A stretch of DNA of 64,000 bases from Thiomicrospira sp. XS5 (GCF_001507555.1 NZ_LQBO01000001.1:1426001-1490000), one strand, 5' to 3'. Shown: positions 17,620-26,574, numbered from the stretch's first letter. Notes: generated by a model not told the origin, from the letters alone. Program-made: numbers and translations.

Positions 17620-20007
17620 ATGCGTAAATTATCTGCACCTGAGCTGTACCGTTTTACTCAAATCAATTCCGAAGAATTTCACGTCAGCGAATCCGATACC
17701 AAGGAATTCATGCAGCGTTTTCACCCGCGTGCTTATCAGTCGCTGAACTTCGGGTTGCATTTGAAGCGCAATCAGAACCATATCTTTATTATGGGCGAGC
17801 CGGGCGTCGGACGCATCGGCATGACCAAATCGATGTTGCGCGAAGCAGCCAAGCGCAAAGACATTCCACAGGATGTGGTCTTGGTATCGGATTTCAGCGA
17901 AGCCAATAAAACCCAATACCTGTATTTTCAAGCCGGGCACGGTCACGGTTTTAAGCAGGCGGTGGAAGAGCTGATTACTCAGCTGAAAACCCAGTTGCCG
18001 GTGGTGTTTGACGGCCATGCTTATCAGTTGAAAAACCAGCAGTTGGAAAATGATCTGGCGCAGAAGCAGGAAAGTGCGTTGGAGCCGGCTTTGGATTTGG
18101 CGGAATCCTTGAACATCGAAGTGCAACAGAATGAAAATAATTTCGTTCTGTTCGCGGTGGTGGAAGGCGAACGCTTGCGGATGGCGGACTTGAAAAAACT
18201 CGACGAACCGCTGCAACGTTATTTCATGGACGGTTTGGATCAGGTCGAAGAGGCCTTGAATAAAGGGTTGACCCATTTTCCATTTTTGCAGCACGAATTC
18301 ATGGACGCCGGTAAGAAGTTGAACACACAGGTCGCCAATGAACATTTGGAACCCTTGATTGATTCCTTGAAGATGGAATTTGGGGAAAATCGCAAAATAA
18401 AAGACTACCTGGATGATTTGAAAGACGCGATAGTGTCGAAACTGCATTTGTTCTGGGATCAATCCGCGGAGCAGGTGACCAGTGCGGCGCAGACCTCGAT
18501 GGAGGAGTTGCTGGCGGAACAGTCGGGCATGTCGGTGTTTGAAGTGAATTTATTGATCGACCACACCGGTTTGAAACACGCGCCGGTCATTTATGAACAA
18601 AACGCCACCATGCCGAAATTGTTCGGTTACACCATTAATTCTGCCAGTGCCAATGCCATTGATACTTTAACGCTGGCGATGAACCATCAGGCTGGGTTAT
18701 TGCAAAAGGCCAATGGCGGTTTTTTGATGTTGAGCGTACAGTCGGTGCTGAAAGACCCGGAAATCTGGTCGCACTTGAAAGCCGCTTTGATGAGCAAGCG
18801 ATTGACGTTTGAAATTCCGTCTTCCAGCAGTGTGGTGCCGTACCACTTACCGGATTACCCTCTGGATGTGACCTTGGTGTTGATTGGTCAGGCGCAGCAT
18901 TTCTATGCACTGCAGGAAATCGACGCCCAATTTAATCGCCTGTTCAAAGTGCAGGTGGAGTTTGAAGTGGAATTGGAGCGTACGCCTGACCATGAGTTGG
19001 TGCTGGCGAAACAACTGGCGTCGGAGGTTGAAGATTGGGAGGATTTGCCGGTGCGTCCGTCGGCGCTGGAGCGTTTGATTGAATACGCCTCACGCCTGGT
19101 GGAATCGCAAGGGCGGCTCTATACCAATAAAGCCATTCTGCGGGATGTTCTGGCCGAAGCCAATGCGTTTGCCCGTGCCCATGATAAGGGCGAGGTGACT
19201 CGAGAAACGATCGAAGACACTATCCTGCAACGGGATTTTCATACGGGGTTGATGGAAGATTATTATCATCGCGCGATTATCGAAGAACAGGTGTTGATTA
19301 AGGTGTCCGGTCATCATATCGGCATGGTCAACGGTTTGACCGTGTTGACCGTGGGGCGTCAGTCCTTTGGGCAGCCGGTGCGCATCACCGCTCAGGCTTC
19401 CGCTGGCGATGAAGGCGTGGTGGATATTGAGCGCGAAATCGAAATGGCCGGGCCAATTCACTCCAAAGGGATGTTGATCCTGTCCGGTTATGTGCGTGGC
19501 CGTTATATGAAGTTAAAACCGCTTGGTTTCAGCGCCTCCATTGTCATGGAGCAGACCTATGACGGCGTGGAAGGCGACAGTGCTTCCTCGGCGGAATTGC
19601 TGGCCTTGATTTCGTCTTTGTCACAGGTGCCGTTGCGTCAGGACATTGCGGTGACCGGCTCGGTTAACCAGTTTGGCGAAATTCAACCGATTGGCGGGGT
19701 GAATGAGAAGGTCGAAGGCTTTTTCAAAGTTTGTAAGGCCCGCGGCCTGACGCGCCAGCAAGGGGTGATTATCCCAGAAGCCAACACCAAACATTTGATG
19801 CTGAATGGGGAAGTCCGCCAAGCGGTCGAAAACGGTGATTTCCATGTGTATGCCATGAGCCATATTGATGACGCTTTAGGTTTGTTGGCCGACATGCCAG
19901 TCGGTGAGGAACGTGAAGACGGCACCTTCCCGGAAGGCAGTATCAATGCCCGAGTGGTCAAGTCATTGGAAAAAATGAATGAAAAGGACTCCGATCACCA
20001 TCATTGA
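17620..20007 (+). CDS. Lon-type ATP-dependent protease, LonB/YcbZ-like
   Basis: 795 residues. An AAA+ region comes first, with an insertion of helical sequence (about 110-310), then a C-terminal Lon protease domain. The catalytic serine lies in GDSAS (652-656, in the block QTYDGVEGDSASSAE) and the catalytic lysine is K697 in GGVNEK. This arrangement, without the Lon N-terminal LAN domain, is that of YcbZ/LonB-like proteins. The Walker A motif reads GEPGVGRIGM (59-68): the conserved P-loop lysine is replaced by Arg65. The sensor/lid part near KADLDEAN-type sequences looks normal. It may bind or hydrolyse ATP poorly, or use it differently. Substrates are unknown. Confidence 0.85.
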   Translation: MRKLSAPELYRFTQINSEEFHVSESDTKEFMQRFHPRAYQSLNFGLHLKRNQNHIFIMGEPGVGRIGMTKSMLREAAKRKDIPQDVVLVSDFSEANKTQYLYFQAGHGHGFKQAVEELITQLKTQLPVVFDGHAYQLKNQQLENDLAQKQESALEPALDLAESLNIEVQQNENNFVLFAVVEGERLRMADLKKLDEPLQRYFMDGLDQVEEALNKGLTHFPFLQHEFMDAGKKLNTQVANEHLEPLIDSLKMEFGENRKIKDYLDDLKDAIVSKLHLFWDQSAEQVTSAAQTSMEELLAEQSGMSVFEVNLLIDHTGLKHAPVIYEQNATMPKLFGYTINSASANAIDTLTLAMNHQAGLLQKANGGFLMLSVQSVLKDPEIWSHLKAALMSKRLTFEIPSSSSVVPYHLPDYPLDVTLVLIGQAQHFYALQEIDAQFNRLFKVQVEFEVELERTPDHELVLAKQLASEVEDWEDLPVRPSALERLIEYASRLVESQGRLYTNKAILRDVLAEANAFARAHDKGEVTRETIEDTILQRDFHTGLMEDYYHRAIIEEQVLIKVSGHHIGMVNGLTVLTVGRQSFGQPVRITAQASAGDEGVVDIEREIEMAGPIHSKGMLILSGYVRGRYMKLKPLGFSASIVMEQTYDGVEGDSASSAELLALISSLSQVPLRQDIAVTGSVNQFGEIQPIGGVNEKVEGFFKVCKARGLTRQQGVIIPEANTKHLMLNGEVRQAVENGDFHVYAMSHIDDALGLLADMPVGEEREDGTFPEGSINARVVKSLEKMNEKDSDHHH

Positions 20008-20033
20008 ATTCGGGCTGAGTGAGGAGGGACGAC

Positions 20034-20573
20034 TCAGTTTTCGGCCTGTTCTTTGGCGCGGCGTTGCTGCATGCGGCGTTCCCAGGAACGGCGCACATGA
20101 ATTTTCCAAAATAGATGTAATCCAAAGTAGCTGGTGAGGGCGAGGGTGGCGCCAACGGTGATGCTGCCGAGGTAAAGTGGTAGCCAGAGTTCGTCCAGCG
20201 TGGTGACAATCCAATCCCAGCTCATTTCAAAATGGAGTGAAGCTTCGGCTTCGGTGCCGAGTATCCAGGTACCGACCAGGTAATTGAAATAGAAAATGGG
20301 TGGCATGGTGAGCGGGTTACTGATCCAGACCAGCGCGACGCTCAAGGGCAAGTTGGCGCGAATTAGGATGGCGGTCACCGCGGAGGTCACCATTTGCGAT
20401 GGAATGGGGATCGCCATCCAGAAAAGTCCATTGGCAAAGGCCTTGGCGGTGTTGTGGCGGTGAATGTGCCATAGATTTGGGTTTCCGAGCCATTTCGCCA
20501 GAAACCCGAGTCCCTTCATGCTTTTGATTTTGTCAGGATTCGGCGCGTATTTTTTAAATATCTTCTTCGGCAT
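20034..20573 (-). CDS. DUF2062 membrane protein
   Basis: 179 residues of the DUF2062 family: basic N-terminus (MPKKIFKKYAPNPDKIK), the segment NLWHIHRHNTAKAFANGLFWMAIPIPSQM, the second conserved block LPLSVALVWISNPLTMPPIFYFNYLVGTWIL, and a C-terminal helix with a basic tail. It has three or four membrane helices. The family has no defined function. Its ATG is directly abutted by the ATG of comEC on the other strand, with no base between them. Confidence 0.85.
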   Translation of the reverse strand: MPKKIFKKYAPNPDKIKSMKGLGFLAKWLGNPNLWHIHRHNTAKAFANGLFWMAIPIPSQMVTSAVTAILIRANLPLSVALVWISNPLTMPPIFYFNYLVGTWILGTEAEASLHFEMSWDWIVTTLDELWLPLYLGSITVGATLALTSYFGLHLFWKIHVRRSWERRMQQRRAKEQAEN

Positions 20574-23054
20574 ATGTTTCGTTACTTCGTACTGGGTTTT
20601 ATCTGCTGTGTCTATGCCTTTTATCAGCTTGGGACCTTTCCGAGTGGCTGGTCGCTTGTCTGGCTATGTGCGGGATTGGTGTTTGGTTGGGCGCTCTTTC
20701 GATTCGCACGGTTGAAACAACCGGTCAATCACGTCCTTATAGCGGTTATCAGCCCTATTATTATAGGCCTTCTTTTTGGCTATATCTGGGTATTTTTACA
20801 TTCTTTTTTGACAGATAGGTTACCAAGTGCGATTTATTTTAAGCCGGTTACCGTCGTTGGAAAAGTGGTTGACTTGCCGCAGGTGAATGCGCTGACCGAA
20901 AAGGGGCAAGTTTCCCGTGTGAAGTTTCTGTTTGAACTGCAACGCCTGACGGAGGAAAGCTCTAAATTTGACCAGGTCTGGTCGTTTTGGCAACCGACGG
21001 TTCAGTTGAGTTGGTATGACGCCGAAGCCGTGCCGAAAAGCGGTGAGGTCTGGCGTTTTCAAATTAAGTTAAAACCACGCCATGCCAGCCTGAATCCGGG
21101 GGCTTTCGATTACGAAACCTATCTATTCCAAAAAGGCGTGCAAGGCTATGGTTATGTGCTGGATAAAGGCGTCGCGCCGGTCCGACTGTCCGAGGCCGGT
21201 GTTTTCGGGTTGCGCAATGAGCTGGCGGATCATCTGCAGCGGCTGTTCGCCGAGTCCCCGTTTCAAGGGGTGTTTCAGGCGCTGATAGACGGCGATAAAA
21301 GCGATATCGGGGCTGAAGATTGGCGCATAATGCAACGCACCGGCACGATCCATTTGATGGCGATTTCCGGTTTGCATATCGCCATTATCGCCGGTTTGGG
21401 ATTTTCCTTGTTCGGTTGGATCTGGCGTTGGGGAATTCGTTGGACGAATTGGGCGTGGTGGTGGCACACGCCGAAAATCGTTTTTGCCAGTTGGGGTGGT
21501 ATTTTGACGGCCACACTCTATATGGCGATGGCCGGTTTTTCGATTCCGACGCAGCGCGCCTGGATGATGGTGGTGACAGTGCTGTTGTTCGTGTTGATTC
21601 GCCGAAAATTCCAGCCTTGGTCGGCGTTGGCACTCGCGGCGTTTTTGATTGTGCTGTGGCATCCGCCGTCGGTGTTGAGTCAGGGGTTCTGGTTATCCTT
21701 CACCGCAGTGGCGATTATTTTTGCCGTGTTGCGTTGGCCGACGGTGCAACGGGCGCCAGGCTGGCAAAAGCTGCTGTGGATTCAACTGGGGCTGACCGTC
21801 GGGTTGGCGCCGGCATTGGGCGGGTATTATCACCAGATCGCTTTGGGCAGCTTTCTAGCCAATTTGCTGGCGGTGCCGTTTGTGAGTTTATTGGGGCTGC
21901 CATTGTTGTTTTTGACCGTGTTGGTCAGCTTTGTATCCGATACCGCAGCGCATGGGCTGATGTGGTTGAACGACCAGTTTTGGAGCGGATTATGGTGGGG
22001 GCTGAAATTCATCTCCAATCGGTTGGGATTTTGGGTGGTCGGTCAGCTTCAGGTCTGGCAAATCGTGTTGTTATACGCGGTATTGTTCTGGACGGTCGGC
22101 GTGCGAATTTCCGACGAACAGCGGCACAAATGGTTGGGTGGTGTGCTTTTGGTGGGACTGACGGTGGTTTTTTTGTGGCATCCGTTCAAACCGGTGTTGG
22201 CACCGGGCGAATTTCGAGTGACGGTGTTGGACGTCGGGCAAGGGCAGGCGCTGGTGTTTGAAACGGAAACCGCCACTGTGGTGTATGATACCGGCGCGCG
22301 TTGGAGTGACAAAATGGACGGCGCGAAACTGGCGCTGTTACCCTATTTGAAATCGCAAAACCGTTCGACGGTGGAGCTGTTGATTGTCAGCCATTCCGAT
22401 TCGGACCATGCCGGCGGCGTGGCATCGTTATTGCAAGATGTGGCCGTAAAAGAAGCGGTGTCCGGCCAAGCGAAGGTGTTGAATGAAACACTGGAACAGG
22501 CGGTGTTTCAACCTTGCCGAAACGGCCAGGCCTGGTCATTTTCCGGTGTGCGGTTTGACATTCTGGCGCCGGCCGATTCTTTGCCGCAGCCGACAAACGA
22601 TAACGATGCGTCCTGCGTGCTCCGGGTCAGCAATGGTGCGGGAACCGTCTTGGTGCCGGGGGATTTGACCAAGCGTATGGAAAAACCGCTGGTGGCGGCC
22701 TATGAGGATGAGTTGCAGGCGGATTTGCTGGTGGCCGGGCATCACGGCAGCCGTACGTCGACGTCCCAGGCCTGGTTAAACGCGGTGTCACCGCAGGAAG
22801 TGGTGTTTTCCAGTGGTTTTGCCAATCGGTTTCATTTTCCAACCGAAACGGTGTTGAAGCGATTAGAGGCGCAGGGGATTCCCTGGCGAAATACTGCCTG
22901 TCGCGGCGCGATTCAGTATAAAATAACCCTCGATTCCGAACGGATTCACCCGTCGTCTTTGCGCTTTGTGAACAGCGCACGGCAAGCACGTCCGCGTTGG
23001 TATGCCAACGAATGCGAGGCATTTGCCGAAACGCGTGATAAAGCCGGGCAGTAA
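20574..23054 (+). CDS. comEC: DNA internalisation protein ComEC/Rec2
   Basis: 826 residues. It has N-terminal membrane helices and a periplasmic OB-like part (DUF4131, about 75-190), the Competence domain with many helices (about 230-510, MAISGLHIAIIAGLGFSLFGW), and a C-terminal metallo-beta-lactamase domain (TVLDVGQGQALVFET, SHSDSDHAGG, AGHHGSRTS). ComEC forms the inner-membrane channel that takes up single-stranded DNA during transformation. Two perfect CCAGGCCTGG copies (22526, 22766) and one variant CCAGGTCTGG (20972) lie in the gene. The usual neighbour msbA is absent; lpxK follows after an inserted mobile element. No clear ribosome site is visible at ATG 20574. Confidence 0.93.
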   Translation: MFRYFVLGFICCVYAFYQLGTFPSGWSLVWLCAGLVFGWALFRFARLKQPVNHVLIAVISPIIIGLLFGYIWVFLHSFLTDRLPSAIYFKPVTVVGKVVDLPQVNALTEKGQVSRVKFLFELQRLTEESSKFDQVWSFWQPTVQLSWYDAEAVPKSGEVWRFQIKLKPRHASLNPGAFDYETYLFQKGVQGYGYVLDKGVAPVRLSEAGVFGLRNELADHLQRLFAESPFQGVFQALIDGDKSDIGAEDWRIMQRTGTIHLMAISGLHIAIIAGLGFSLFGWIWRWGIRWTNWAWWWHTPKIVFASWGGILTATLYMAMAGFSIPTQRAWMMVVTVLLFVLIRRKFQPWSALALAAFLIVLWHPPSVLSQGFWLSFTAVAIIFAVLRWPTVQRAPGWQKLLWIQLGLTVGLAPALGGYYHQIALGSFLANLLAVPFVSLLGLPLLFLTVLVSFVSDTAAHGLMWLNDQFWSGLWWGLKFISNRLGFWVVGQLQVWQIVLLYAVLFWTVGVRISDEQRHKWLGGVLLVGLTVVFLWHPFKPVLAPGEFRVTVLDVGQGQALVFETETATVVYDTGARWSDKMDGAKLALLPYLKSQNRSTVELLIVSHSDSDHAGGVASLLQDVAVKEAVSGQAKVLNETLEQAVFQPCRNGQAWSFSGVRFDILAPADSLPQPTNDNDASCVLRVSNGAGTVLVPGDLTKRMEKPLVAAYEDELQADLLVAGHHGSRTSTSQAWLNAVSPQEVVFSSGFANRFHFPTETVLKRLEAQGIPWRNTACRGAIQYKITLDSERIHPSSLRFVNSARQARPRWYANECEAFAETRDKAGQ

Positions 23055-23093
23055 TCGTAAAACGGTTTGGATAATCGATCAATGAAAACAATA

Positions 23094-23356
23094 GGGCACC
23101 TCGATTAACCTCGAATAAAATTCTGCGGGACTTAAAGGTCACTTATTCTAGGCGCGACTCGCCGGTCTTAGTCATTCTATGGCCAAGAGTCGTAACAACG
23201 AAGAAGTGGCCTTTAAGCCCCGCCCGAAGGGGCTTAGCCAAGTTCGCCAGTTCTGCGTTGTGAACGTTTGCAAGGTCTAGACATTCCTTCACGTTCACGC
23301 CTTGATCTGACAAACTTGGCGTTGCCAGAATTCATTGGGGGTTAATCGAGGTGCCC
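23094..23356. mobile_element. 263-bp MITE-like structured element, copy 1
   Basis: Bounded by inverted repeats GGGCACCTCGATTAACC and GGTTAATCGAGGTGCCC (17 bp, perfect here) and flanked by AATA on both sides, a possible 4-bp target duplication. It has no coding capacity. Inside are nested inverted repeats: CGACTC/GAGTCG, TAAGCCCC (23214-23221)/GGGGCTTA (23229-23236), GCCAAGTT (23237-23244)/AACTTGGC (23313-23320) and GTGAACGT (23260-23267)/ACGTTCAC (23291-23298). A second copy, about 97% identical and of the same length, is at 35462-35724. It fills most of the 336-bp gap between comEC and lpxK. The parent transposon is not in the window; the TIR style suggests an IS5-like source, which is inference. 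Confidence 0.85.
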
Positions 23357-23390
23357 AATAGTCAACGGATAGAAGAGAGAAAGGGTAAGA

Positions 23391-24398
23391 ATGAGCTGGC
23401 CGGATTTCTGGATGAAACCTCCGACACGATCTTGGAAAACGGCACTGTTGTGGCCGTTAAGCCAGTTGACGTGTGGCGTGGCCGCTTACCGTTTGTCGCG
23501 TTTCGTGCGGAAACCGCCGATTCGCCGCAGCCGGGCACAGGTGATCGTGGTCGGCAATATCGTGGTCGGGGGCACCGGTAAAACGCCGTTTATCCAATGG
23601 CTGGGACGTGAGCTGAAAGCCCACGGTATTCGTTACGGCATCGTTAGCCGGGGGTATGGCGGGCAATCGCGCCATTGGCCGCAGTGGGTCACCGAGCATT
23701 CCGATCCGGCGATGGTGGGCGACGAGCCGGTCTTGCTGGCGCATTCGTTGCAATGCCCGATTGCGGTGTCGCCAAACCGTCCTGAAGCCATTGCCTTGTT
23801 GGAATCGAAACACGAGTTGGATGTCATCATCAGTGACGACGGCTTGCAGCATTTTGCCATGGCGCGTGACATTGAAATCGTGTTGATGGACGCGCAACGT
23901 CTGCTCGGCAATGGTTTGTGTTTGCCCGCGGGGCCGTTACGGGAGCCGAAAAAACGATTGGGCTTGGTGGATTATGTGGTCTGGAACGGCGGCGATGCGG
24001 CCGAACTTCAGGCCGATACCAGTACGGTGATGGAATTGGTGCCGCATCAATTTCGCTTGGTGGCGAAGCCGGAAATGACCTTGCCGTTGCAGGCGTTTAA
24101 AGGTGACCGGGTGAATGCTGTGGCCGGTATCGGGTCGCCGGAGCGTTTTTTCAATACACTGGCGAACTTGGGTATTCAGGCGGACACGCAGGGCTTTGAT
24201 GACCACCACGCTTTTCAGCCGGACGATTTTGCATCCTTCGAAAGTTCAAAACCCTTGCTTATGACTGAGAAAGATGCGGTAAAATGTCGGGCATTCGCAC
24301 AGGCGAACTGGTGGTATCTCGAATTGCGCCCCAAATGCCCGGATGACTTTACGCATCGCCTGTTTCAACGGCTGGGGCATTATGATTTCACGATTTGA
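23391..24398 (+). CDS. lpxK: Tetraacyldisaccharide 4'-kinase LpxK
   Basis: 335 residues. After an N-terminal hydrophobic segment comes the P-loop VGNIVVGGTGKTPF, then SRGYGG, DEPVLLA, the family motif IISDDGLQHFAMARDIEIVLMDA and GNGLCLPAGPLREP, and near the C-terminus LLMTEKDAVKC. It phosphorylates the lipid A disaccharide precursor at the inner membrane. AAAGGGT lies 6 bp before ATG 23391. The mobile element ends only 34 bp upstream, so transcription must come from within the element or read through from comEC. A small Trm112-like gene and kdsB follow in the same direction. Confidence 0.95.
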   Translation: MSWPDFWMKPPTRSWKTALLWPLSQLTCGVAAYRLSRFVRKPPIRRSRAQVIVVGNIVVGGTGKTPFIQWLGRELKAHGIRYGIVSRGYGGQSRHWPQWVTEHSDPAMVGDEPVLLAHSLQCPIAVSPNRPEAIALLESKHELDVIISDDGLQHFAMARDIEIVLMDAQRLLGNGLCLPAGPLREPKKRLGLVDYVVWNGGDAAELQADTSTVMELVPHQFRLVAKPEMTLPLQAFKGDRVNAVAGIGSPERFFNTLANLGIQADTQGFDDHHAFQPDDFASFESSKPLLMTEKDAVKCRAFAQANWWYLELRPKCPDDFTHRLFQRLGHYDFTI

Positions 24399-24452
24399 AA
24401 CCTGCCGCCATTCAAGCCGACCGTTCATGCTTAAAAGAGGCTAAGAGATTTT

Positions 24453-24653
24453 ATGGATCCGAAATTACTCGACATACTGGTTTGCCCGGTGACCAAAACC
24501 CATTTGCAGTTCGATAAGGACAAGCAGGAGTTGATTTCGACCGCTGCCAATCTGGCGTACCCGGTTCGTGACGGCATTCCGATTATGCTGGAAGAAGAAG
24601 CCCGCGAATTGACGCCGGAAGAAAAAGAACACTACATCAAACTGAAACGTTAA
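24453..24653 (+). CDS. Trm112 family protein (YcaR-like)
   Basis: 66 residues: [23 protein letters not shown], then [23 protein letters not shown]. This is the Trm112/UPF0434 pattern found between lpxK and kdsB in many gammaproteobacteria. Only one cysteine of the usual zinc set is present (CPVTK), so zinc binding is doubtful. The role in bacteria is not established; eukaryotic relatives activate methyltransferases. Confidence 0.9.
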   Translation: MDPKLLDILVCPVTKTHLQFDKDKQELISTAANLAYPVRDGIPIMLEEEARELTPEEKEHYIKLKR

Positions 24654-24696
24654 TCCAAAGCCAACCGCTTTTTTATTGAGAGACTCGCCGCAACCT

Positions 24697-25470
24697 ATGT
24701 CGTTTACTGTCATTATTCCCGCCCGTTTTGAATCCTCCCGTTTGCCCGGAAAACCTTTGATGGAAATCAACGGTCGTCCAATGATTGCCTGGACCTGGAT
24801 GCAGGCCAAGAAATCCGGTGCCGAACGCGTGGTGATCGCCACCGAGTGCGAAGACGTCAAAGCGGCGTGTGAAGCCTTTGGTGCGGAAGTGTGCTTGACG
24901 TCCGATCAGCACCAATCCGGTACCGAACGTATTGCCGAAGTGGTGACGCAGTGGGGGTTGTCGGAAAATGAGATTATCGTCAATGTTCAGGGCGACGAGC
25001 CGATGTTGCCACCGGCGTTGATTCATCAAGTAGCGGCCGGGCTGGAAAGCCATCCGCATACTTTGATGGCAACGCTCTGTGAGCCGATTGAAGACGTGGA
25101 AACCGTGTTTGATCCGCATGCGGTGAAGGTGATTCGCGATTGCCAGAATTTTGCGTTGAATTTCACGCGCGCGCCCATGCCGTGGTCGCGTGACACCTTC
25201 GGGGCCGAGTCCAAGACCTTGCCCGCCAATTGGGCCTATAAGCGCCACATCGGTCTGTATGCGTACCGTGCCGGATTTGTGAAGCGGTATGTGGAATGGC
25301 CGGAATGCGACTTGGAACAGGTGGAAAAACTGGAGCAGCTTCGGGTGCTGTGGCACGGTGAGCGTATTCTGGTATTGGATGCGGAGTGTGATGCCGGTGT
25401 CGGCGTGGATACCGAAGCGGACCTGGTACGCGTGCGTGCCAAAATGGCGTCAGCGGTTTTCGGAGCTTAA
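24697..25470 (+). CDS. kdsB: 3-deoxy-manno-octulosonate cytidylyltransferase KdsB
   Basis: 257 residues from ATG 24697 (a TTG 21 bp upstream is in frame but unlikely). Signatures: SFTVIIPARFESSRLPGKPLMEINGRPMI, TSDQHQSGTERIAEV, IVNVQGDEPMLPP, YKRHIGLYAYR and GVGVDTEADLVRVR. It activates Kdo as CMP-Kdo for lipid A inner-core assembly. It forms part of the lpxK - Trm112-like - kdsB run; kdsC of the same pathway is encoded at 42.5 kb. Confidence 0.96.
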   Translation: MSFTVIIPARFESSRLPGKPLMEINGRPMIAWTWMQAKKSGAERVVIATECEDVKAACEAFGAEVCLTSDQHQSGTERIAEVVTQWGLSENEIIVNVQGDEPMLPPALIHQVAAGLESHPHTLMATLCEPIEDVETVFDPHAVKVIRDCQNFALNFTRAPMPWSRDTFGAESKTLPANWAYKRHIGLYAYRAGFVKRYVEWPECDLEQVEKLEQLRVLWHGERILVLDAECDAGVGVDTEADLVRVRAKMASAVFGA

Positions 25471-25473
25471 GGC

Positions 25474-25692
25474 ATGGGCAAGTTGCTGAATATCCTCACC
25501 TTGTTGGGCGTGATTTACTTTGTCTACTGGATGATTAAACGCCATTTTCGGCGTCGAAAACTGGCGGCGCAGGGCATTGAGATCAAGGACGAAGGCATGC
25601 GTCCCATCACGCTGCTCAGTATTGTCATGGTCGTTATGTACGCCGCTTATATGGTGTATTTCTTTGTCGGTCAAATGTCAGCCGATTCCTAA
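25474..25692 (+). CDS. Small two-helix membrane protein of unknown function
   Basis: 72 residues starting 3 bp after the kdsB stop. Two predicted membrane helices (about 4-21 and 45-66) flank a basic loop (KRHFRRRKLAAQG). I do not recognise the family. Close spacing suggests co-expression with kdsB. It is convergent with btuF. Confidence 0.65.
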   Translation: MGKLLNILTLLGVIYFVYWMIKRHFRRRKLAAQGIEIKDEGMRPITLLSIVMVVMYAAYMVYFFVGQMSADS

Positions 25693-25701
25693 CGTCGATT
25701 C

Positions 25702-26574
25702 TTAGTTGGAACCCTTCAGCCCATAGGCAACTCGGGCCTTGTCCAATGTTTGGCACACCTCCGGTAAGGCATTGATAAAACGCGCCGTCGGGCGTTGTAA
25801 CCAATCGCTGACCATCGGGTAAACTTGATGTTTCTCAACGGCGGTCAGGCCTGGGACTTTTTGCCAGGCCTGCTGCCAGAGCGTTTGTTTTTCCGGGTAA
25901 CCGCCCAGCAGAATCACCTGCGGGTCGGCTTTCAAAATACTTTCCAAACTCACTTCGCCCGACAGACTGGCCAGGTCTCCAAACACATTGCGGCCATGAC
26001 AAAGCGCCATTCCCTGACTGATAAACTGATCACGATTGATCGTGATGTAGGGTTTGGCCCAAATCTGGTAGAAGACGCGAATTTCCGGCGCATTTTGATA
26101 GCGTGATTTCAGTGTGGCCAGGGTCTGTTCCAACGCCTGCGCGGCGAGGTTTGCCCGTGATTCGGTTCCGGCGCGTTGACCAATGGCGCGGATTTGGTGG
26201 GGAATATCGGCCAGGCGATGGGTGTCGGTTGTCCAGACGTTCAGGCCCAGTTGTTTCAGCTTGTCTAAATCTTTCATGCGATTGCCGGACTGCCAGGCCA
26301 AAATCAGGTCCGGCTTGAGGGCGACGATTTTTTCGATGTTCAAATGGGCGAAGTTTCCGACCGACGGCCGTGTTTTGGCGGCGTCGGGGTAGTCGGAATA
26401 GTCGATGACACCGACCAGCTTGTCACCGGCACCGGCGCTATAAACCTGCTCTGTCAAATGCGGTGCCAACGAGATAATGCGTTGTGCACCGTCAGCCGCC
26501 GAAACGGCCCCGGCCTGACCATAAATCAGAAAGCCGAACAGCAGTGGAATCCAGCTCATGTGCCGCGAAAGCAT
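25702..26574 (-). CDS. btuF: Periplasmic cobalamin-binding protein, BtuF-like
   Basis: 290 residues with a signal peptide (about 1-27, cut near AVSAADG) and a class III substrate-binding fold: RIISLAPHLTEQVYSAGAGDKLVGVIDYSDYP, LNIEKIVALKPDLILAWQSGN, FYQIWAKPYITINRDQFISQ and DPQVILLGGYPE. It should deliver cobalamin or a corrinoid to an inner-membrane importer. Its ATG overlaps the cobO stop (TGATG). btuC and btuD are not next to it. An internal ATG at 26559 would shorten the signal. Two CAGGCCTG cores lie 19 bp apart in the gene (25846, 25865). Confidence 0.85.
   Translation of the reverse strand: MLSRHMSWIPLLFGFLIYGQAGAVSAADGAQRIISLAPHLTEQVYSAGAGDKLVGVIDYSDYPDAAKTRPSVGNFAHLNIEKIVALKPDLILAWQSGNRMKDLDKLKQLGLNVWTTDTHRLADIPHQIRAIGQRAGTESRANLAAQALEQTLATLKSRYQNAPEIRVFYQIWAKPYITINRDQFISQGMALCHGRNVFGDLASLSGEVSLESILKADPQVILLGGYPEKQTLWQQAWQKVPGLTAVEKHQVYPMVSDWLQRPTARFINALPEVCQTLDKARVAYGLKGSN

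Noticed and set aside
21320-22261. 313-codon open frame on the plus strand inside comEC
   Set aside because: Out-of-frame shadow of the comEC membrane domain; the composition is unlike a real protein and comEC is intact in its own frame.
24453-24653. Zinc-binding Trm112 function
   Set aside because: Only one of the usual cysteines is present, so I name the family but do not claim zinc binding.
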